12,514 nucleotides of DNA from Prolixibacteraceae bacterium. Lineage in GTDB: Bacteria > Bacteroidota > Bacteroidia > Bacteroidales > Prolixibacteraceae. Position 1 is the first letter of the stretch. Every line of letters begins with the position of its first letter. The translations under genes were made by a program, and so were the position numbers. Under the pieces are notes generated by a model that was given only the letters and a program-made list of their open reading frames with translations, ran no database searches and had not been told where the DNA came from. The DNA lies in contig DMSQ01000096.1 in the NCBI GenBank assembly GCA_003457135.1, forward strand, positions 1-12,514, written 5' to 3'. Below are positions 11,039 to 12,514 of the stretch, one piece after another.

Positions 11039-11704
11039 ATGAAAGGTCGCGAATTTAAAGATGCCATGTATGATGGGCTGGCCAAAATGCTCAAAGCCAT
11101 ATCAAATCCTAATCGTTTAGAAATAATTGAAATGCTCTCGCAAGGCGAAAAAAGCGTTGAAGGCATTGTACAAACCACCAACCTGACTTTTGCCAATGCC
11201 TCACAGCACCTTCAGGTTTTGAAAAACAACAACATTGTAAAGGCCCGCAAGGAAAAGCAATACGTGTATTACTCGTTGATCAACGATGATTTTTTATCCG
11301 TTTATCAGCATGTGATCCGCTATGGCTCGCAGGAAATAGCTGAACTGGAAAAAATTATGAACCGTCAGCGGGAAGACAATAACTCGCAGAATGCTGTTAG
11401 TCTTGGTGAACTGGAGCAAATGATTGAAGCCGAAAATATATTGCTGCTGGATGTTCGCCCATCAATTGAATACGAATTCGGGCATATCACCGGGGCTGTC
11501 TCAATCCCCATGAGTGAACTGATGGACAGCCTGAAAAGCATAGCCATAGACAAAGCGATTATTGCCTATTGCCGTGGACCGTTTTGCGTTCTGGCCGACG
11601 AAGCCGTGAAACTTCTGAAAGAACAGGGATACCACGTCCGCCGATTGGACCAAGGTTATCCGGAGTGGAAAATCAAACAATTAGAAAGCAATCAAATAAA
11701 TTAA
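11039..11704 (+). CDS. ArsR-family regulator fused to a rhodanese domain
   Basis: The protein has 221 residues. Residues 1-95 are a winged helix-turn-helix of the ArsR type (AKMLKAISNPNRLEIIEML, then LTFANASQHLQVLKNNNIV and YVYYSL). The usual metal motif ELCVCDL is absent from the recognition-helix region. Residues 117-215 form a rhodanese domain with LDVRP near D138 and the active-site loop CRGPFC (C178 to C183). Proteins of this architecture are thought to sense reactive sulfur: C178 would accept a persulfide and C183 is a possible disulfide or polysulfide partner. It is probably a cytoplasmic dimeric repressor of its own operon through the palindrome upstream. The flavoprotein gene starts four bases after its stop, so the two are co-transcribed. 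Confidence 0.92.
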   Translation: MKGREFKDAMYDGLAKMLKAISNPNRLEIIEMLSQGEKSVEGIVQTTNLTFANASQHLQVLKNNNIVKARKEKQYVYYSLINDDFLSVYQHVIRYGSQEIAELEKIMNRQREDNNSQNAVSLGELEQMIEAENILLLDVRPSIEYEFGHITGAVSIPMSELMDSLKSIAIDKAIIAYCRGPFCVLADEAVKLLKEQGYHVRRLDQGYPEWKIKQLESNQIN

Positions 11705-11708
11705 GCGT

Positions 11709-12514
11709 ATGAAAACAATTGTAATTTTAGGAGGCGGGGTTGGCGGAATTGTAACCGCGAATGAACTTAGCGATCGTTTAGGCGGGGAACACAAAATTAT
11801 CCTGATCGAAAAGAATAAAGAGCACACATTCGCCCCTTCGTATCTGTGGCTGATGAACGGCGACCGTAAGAAAAAGCAAATATGTGTCCCGCTCAAATCG
11901 CTACTGAAAAAGAATATTGAATTAGTAAATGCTATTGTAAGTGAAATTATTCCGGCTGAACAAAAAGTAAAAGCTGGCGGGAAAGAATATCGTTATGATT
12001 TTCTTGTCATAGCGCTTGGCGCCGACTTAGCCCCTGAAAAAATTCAGGGTTGGGACGAAAGCATCCAAACCTTTTATACACTGGAAGGCGCGGAAAGAAT
12101 ACATGAAACGCTGAAAAACTTTTCAGGCGGAAAAATTGCAGTAGTAATTTCATCGATGCCCTACAAATGCCCCGGCGCACCCCACGAAGGTGCAATGCTT
12201 GTTGAAGATTTCCTCAAGTCAAAAGGAATTCGGGAGAAAGTTGAAATCAGCCTTTTTACTCCGGAGTCTCAACCTCTGCCTGTTGCCGGACCGGAACTTG
12301 GCAATGCGGTAAAAAGTATTCTTGATCAAAAAGGAATCCGCTTCCATCCGTCGATGCAGCTTAATTCGGTTGACACCAGATCAAAACAACTGTTTTTCAA
12401 TGGAAAAGATACTTTTGAATATGATCTGCTCATCGTTATTCCACCTCACCAGGCTCCCGGGGTTATTCGCACATCAGATTTGGCGAATGCAAACGGCTGG
12501 GTAGATGTGAATCC
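11709..12514 (+). CDS. Sulfide:quinone oxidoreductase-like flavoprotein, N-terminal part
   Basis: The gene is open to the window end, giving 268 complete codons of an FAD-dependent oxidoreductase. It begins MKTIVILGGGVGGIVTANEL with the GxGxxG dinucleotide site at 8-13, followed by an acidic strand end (IILIEKN). FLVIALGADLAPEKIQGW is the second flavin-binding strand. PYKCPGAPHEGAML carries C154, the position of the first redox cysteine in SQR enzymes. SQR proteins oxidise sulfide to sulfane sulfur and pass electrons to quinone at the membrane. The C-terminal cysteine and quinone-binding part are beyond the window, so other members of the family (FccB-like, NDH-2-like) are not excluded. Its pairing with an ArsR-rhodanese regulator supports SQR. 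Confidence 0.85.
   Translation, partial: MKTIVILGGGVGGIVTANELSDRLGGEHKIILIEKNKEHTFAPSYLWLMNGDRKKKQICVPLKSLLKKNIELVNAIVSEIIPAEQKVKAGGKEYRYDFLVIALGADLAPEKIQGWDESIQTFYTLEGAERIHETLKNFSGGKIAVVISSMPYKCPGAPHEGAMLVEDFLKSKGIREKVEISLFTPESQPLPVAGPELGNAVKSILDQKGIRFHPSMQLNSVDTRSKQLFFNGKDTFEYDLLIVIPPHQAPGVIRTSDLANANGWVDVN

Overview
This window looks like a copper/silver-handling accessory island from a member of the Bacteroidota. I infer the phylum from several things: an HYC_CC_PP-type small protein, the N-terminal half of the HMA-AraC regulator type common in that phylum, weak or absent Shine-Dalgarno sequences before most genes, AT-rich spacers, and a TTG / TAnnTTTG-like promoter. All supported genes lie on the + strand. 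I cannot name a genus.

Layout. 1-1990: the end of a TolC/CusC-like outer membrane factor, then a CusB-like RND adaptor carrying an N-terminal heavy-metal-binding domain (HMBD) and a C-terminal HMA domain, closed by a hairpin terminator. 2161-3514: an HYC_CC_PP-type exported protein, a 42-residue single-HMBD protein and a secreted protein with four tandem HMBD repeats. 3543-4793: a universal stress protein, two small overlapping membrane proteins (DUF2933-like with a His-rich tail, and DUF5676) and a remnant of a DUF3347 protein. 4813-7802: a CopB-type P1B ATPase (CPH motif) with an unusual tail of about 215 residues, then a YHS-domain protein. 7795-9156: a GH130-type glycosidase/phosphorylase gene with much higher GC than its surroundings, then a truncated ferredoxin. 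9183-10944: a Met-rich lipoprotein, a DUF302 protein, a 39-residue membrane peptide, the N-terminal part of an AraC-type regulator without its HTH, and a stand-alone HMA protein. 10958-12514: an operator/promoter region, an ArsR-rhodanese regulator and a sulfide:quinone oxidoreductase-like flavoprotein cut by the window end.

How the genes fit together (inference from families). The P1B ATPase would export copper from the cytoplasm. The TolC/CusB pair, probably with a CusA pump outside the window, would move it across the outer membrane. The HMBD array, Met-rich lipoprotein, HMA and YHS proteins would bind or pass on metal. The ArsR-rhodanese/SQR pair points to a linked reactive-sulfur response.

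Most unusual structure. The CusB HMA domain and the stand-alone HMA protein are near-identical copies (74 of 81 residues). Each is preceded, at the same distance and in the same codon phase, by a perfect 33-base palindrome (16-base arms, one centre base). The arms differ at five positions that are compensated on both sides. The centre base makes a serine codon (TCA) in cusB, giving a fusion, and a stop (TGA) after the truncated regulator, giving two proteins. Because the element is symmetric, inverting it would exchange only that base.
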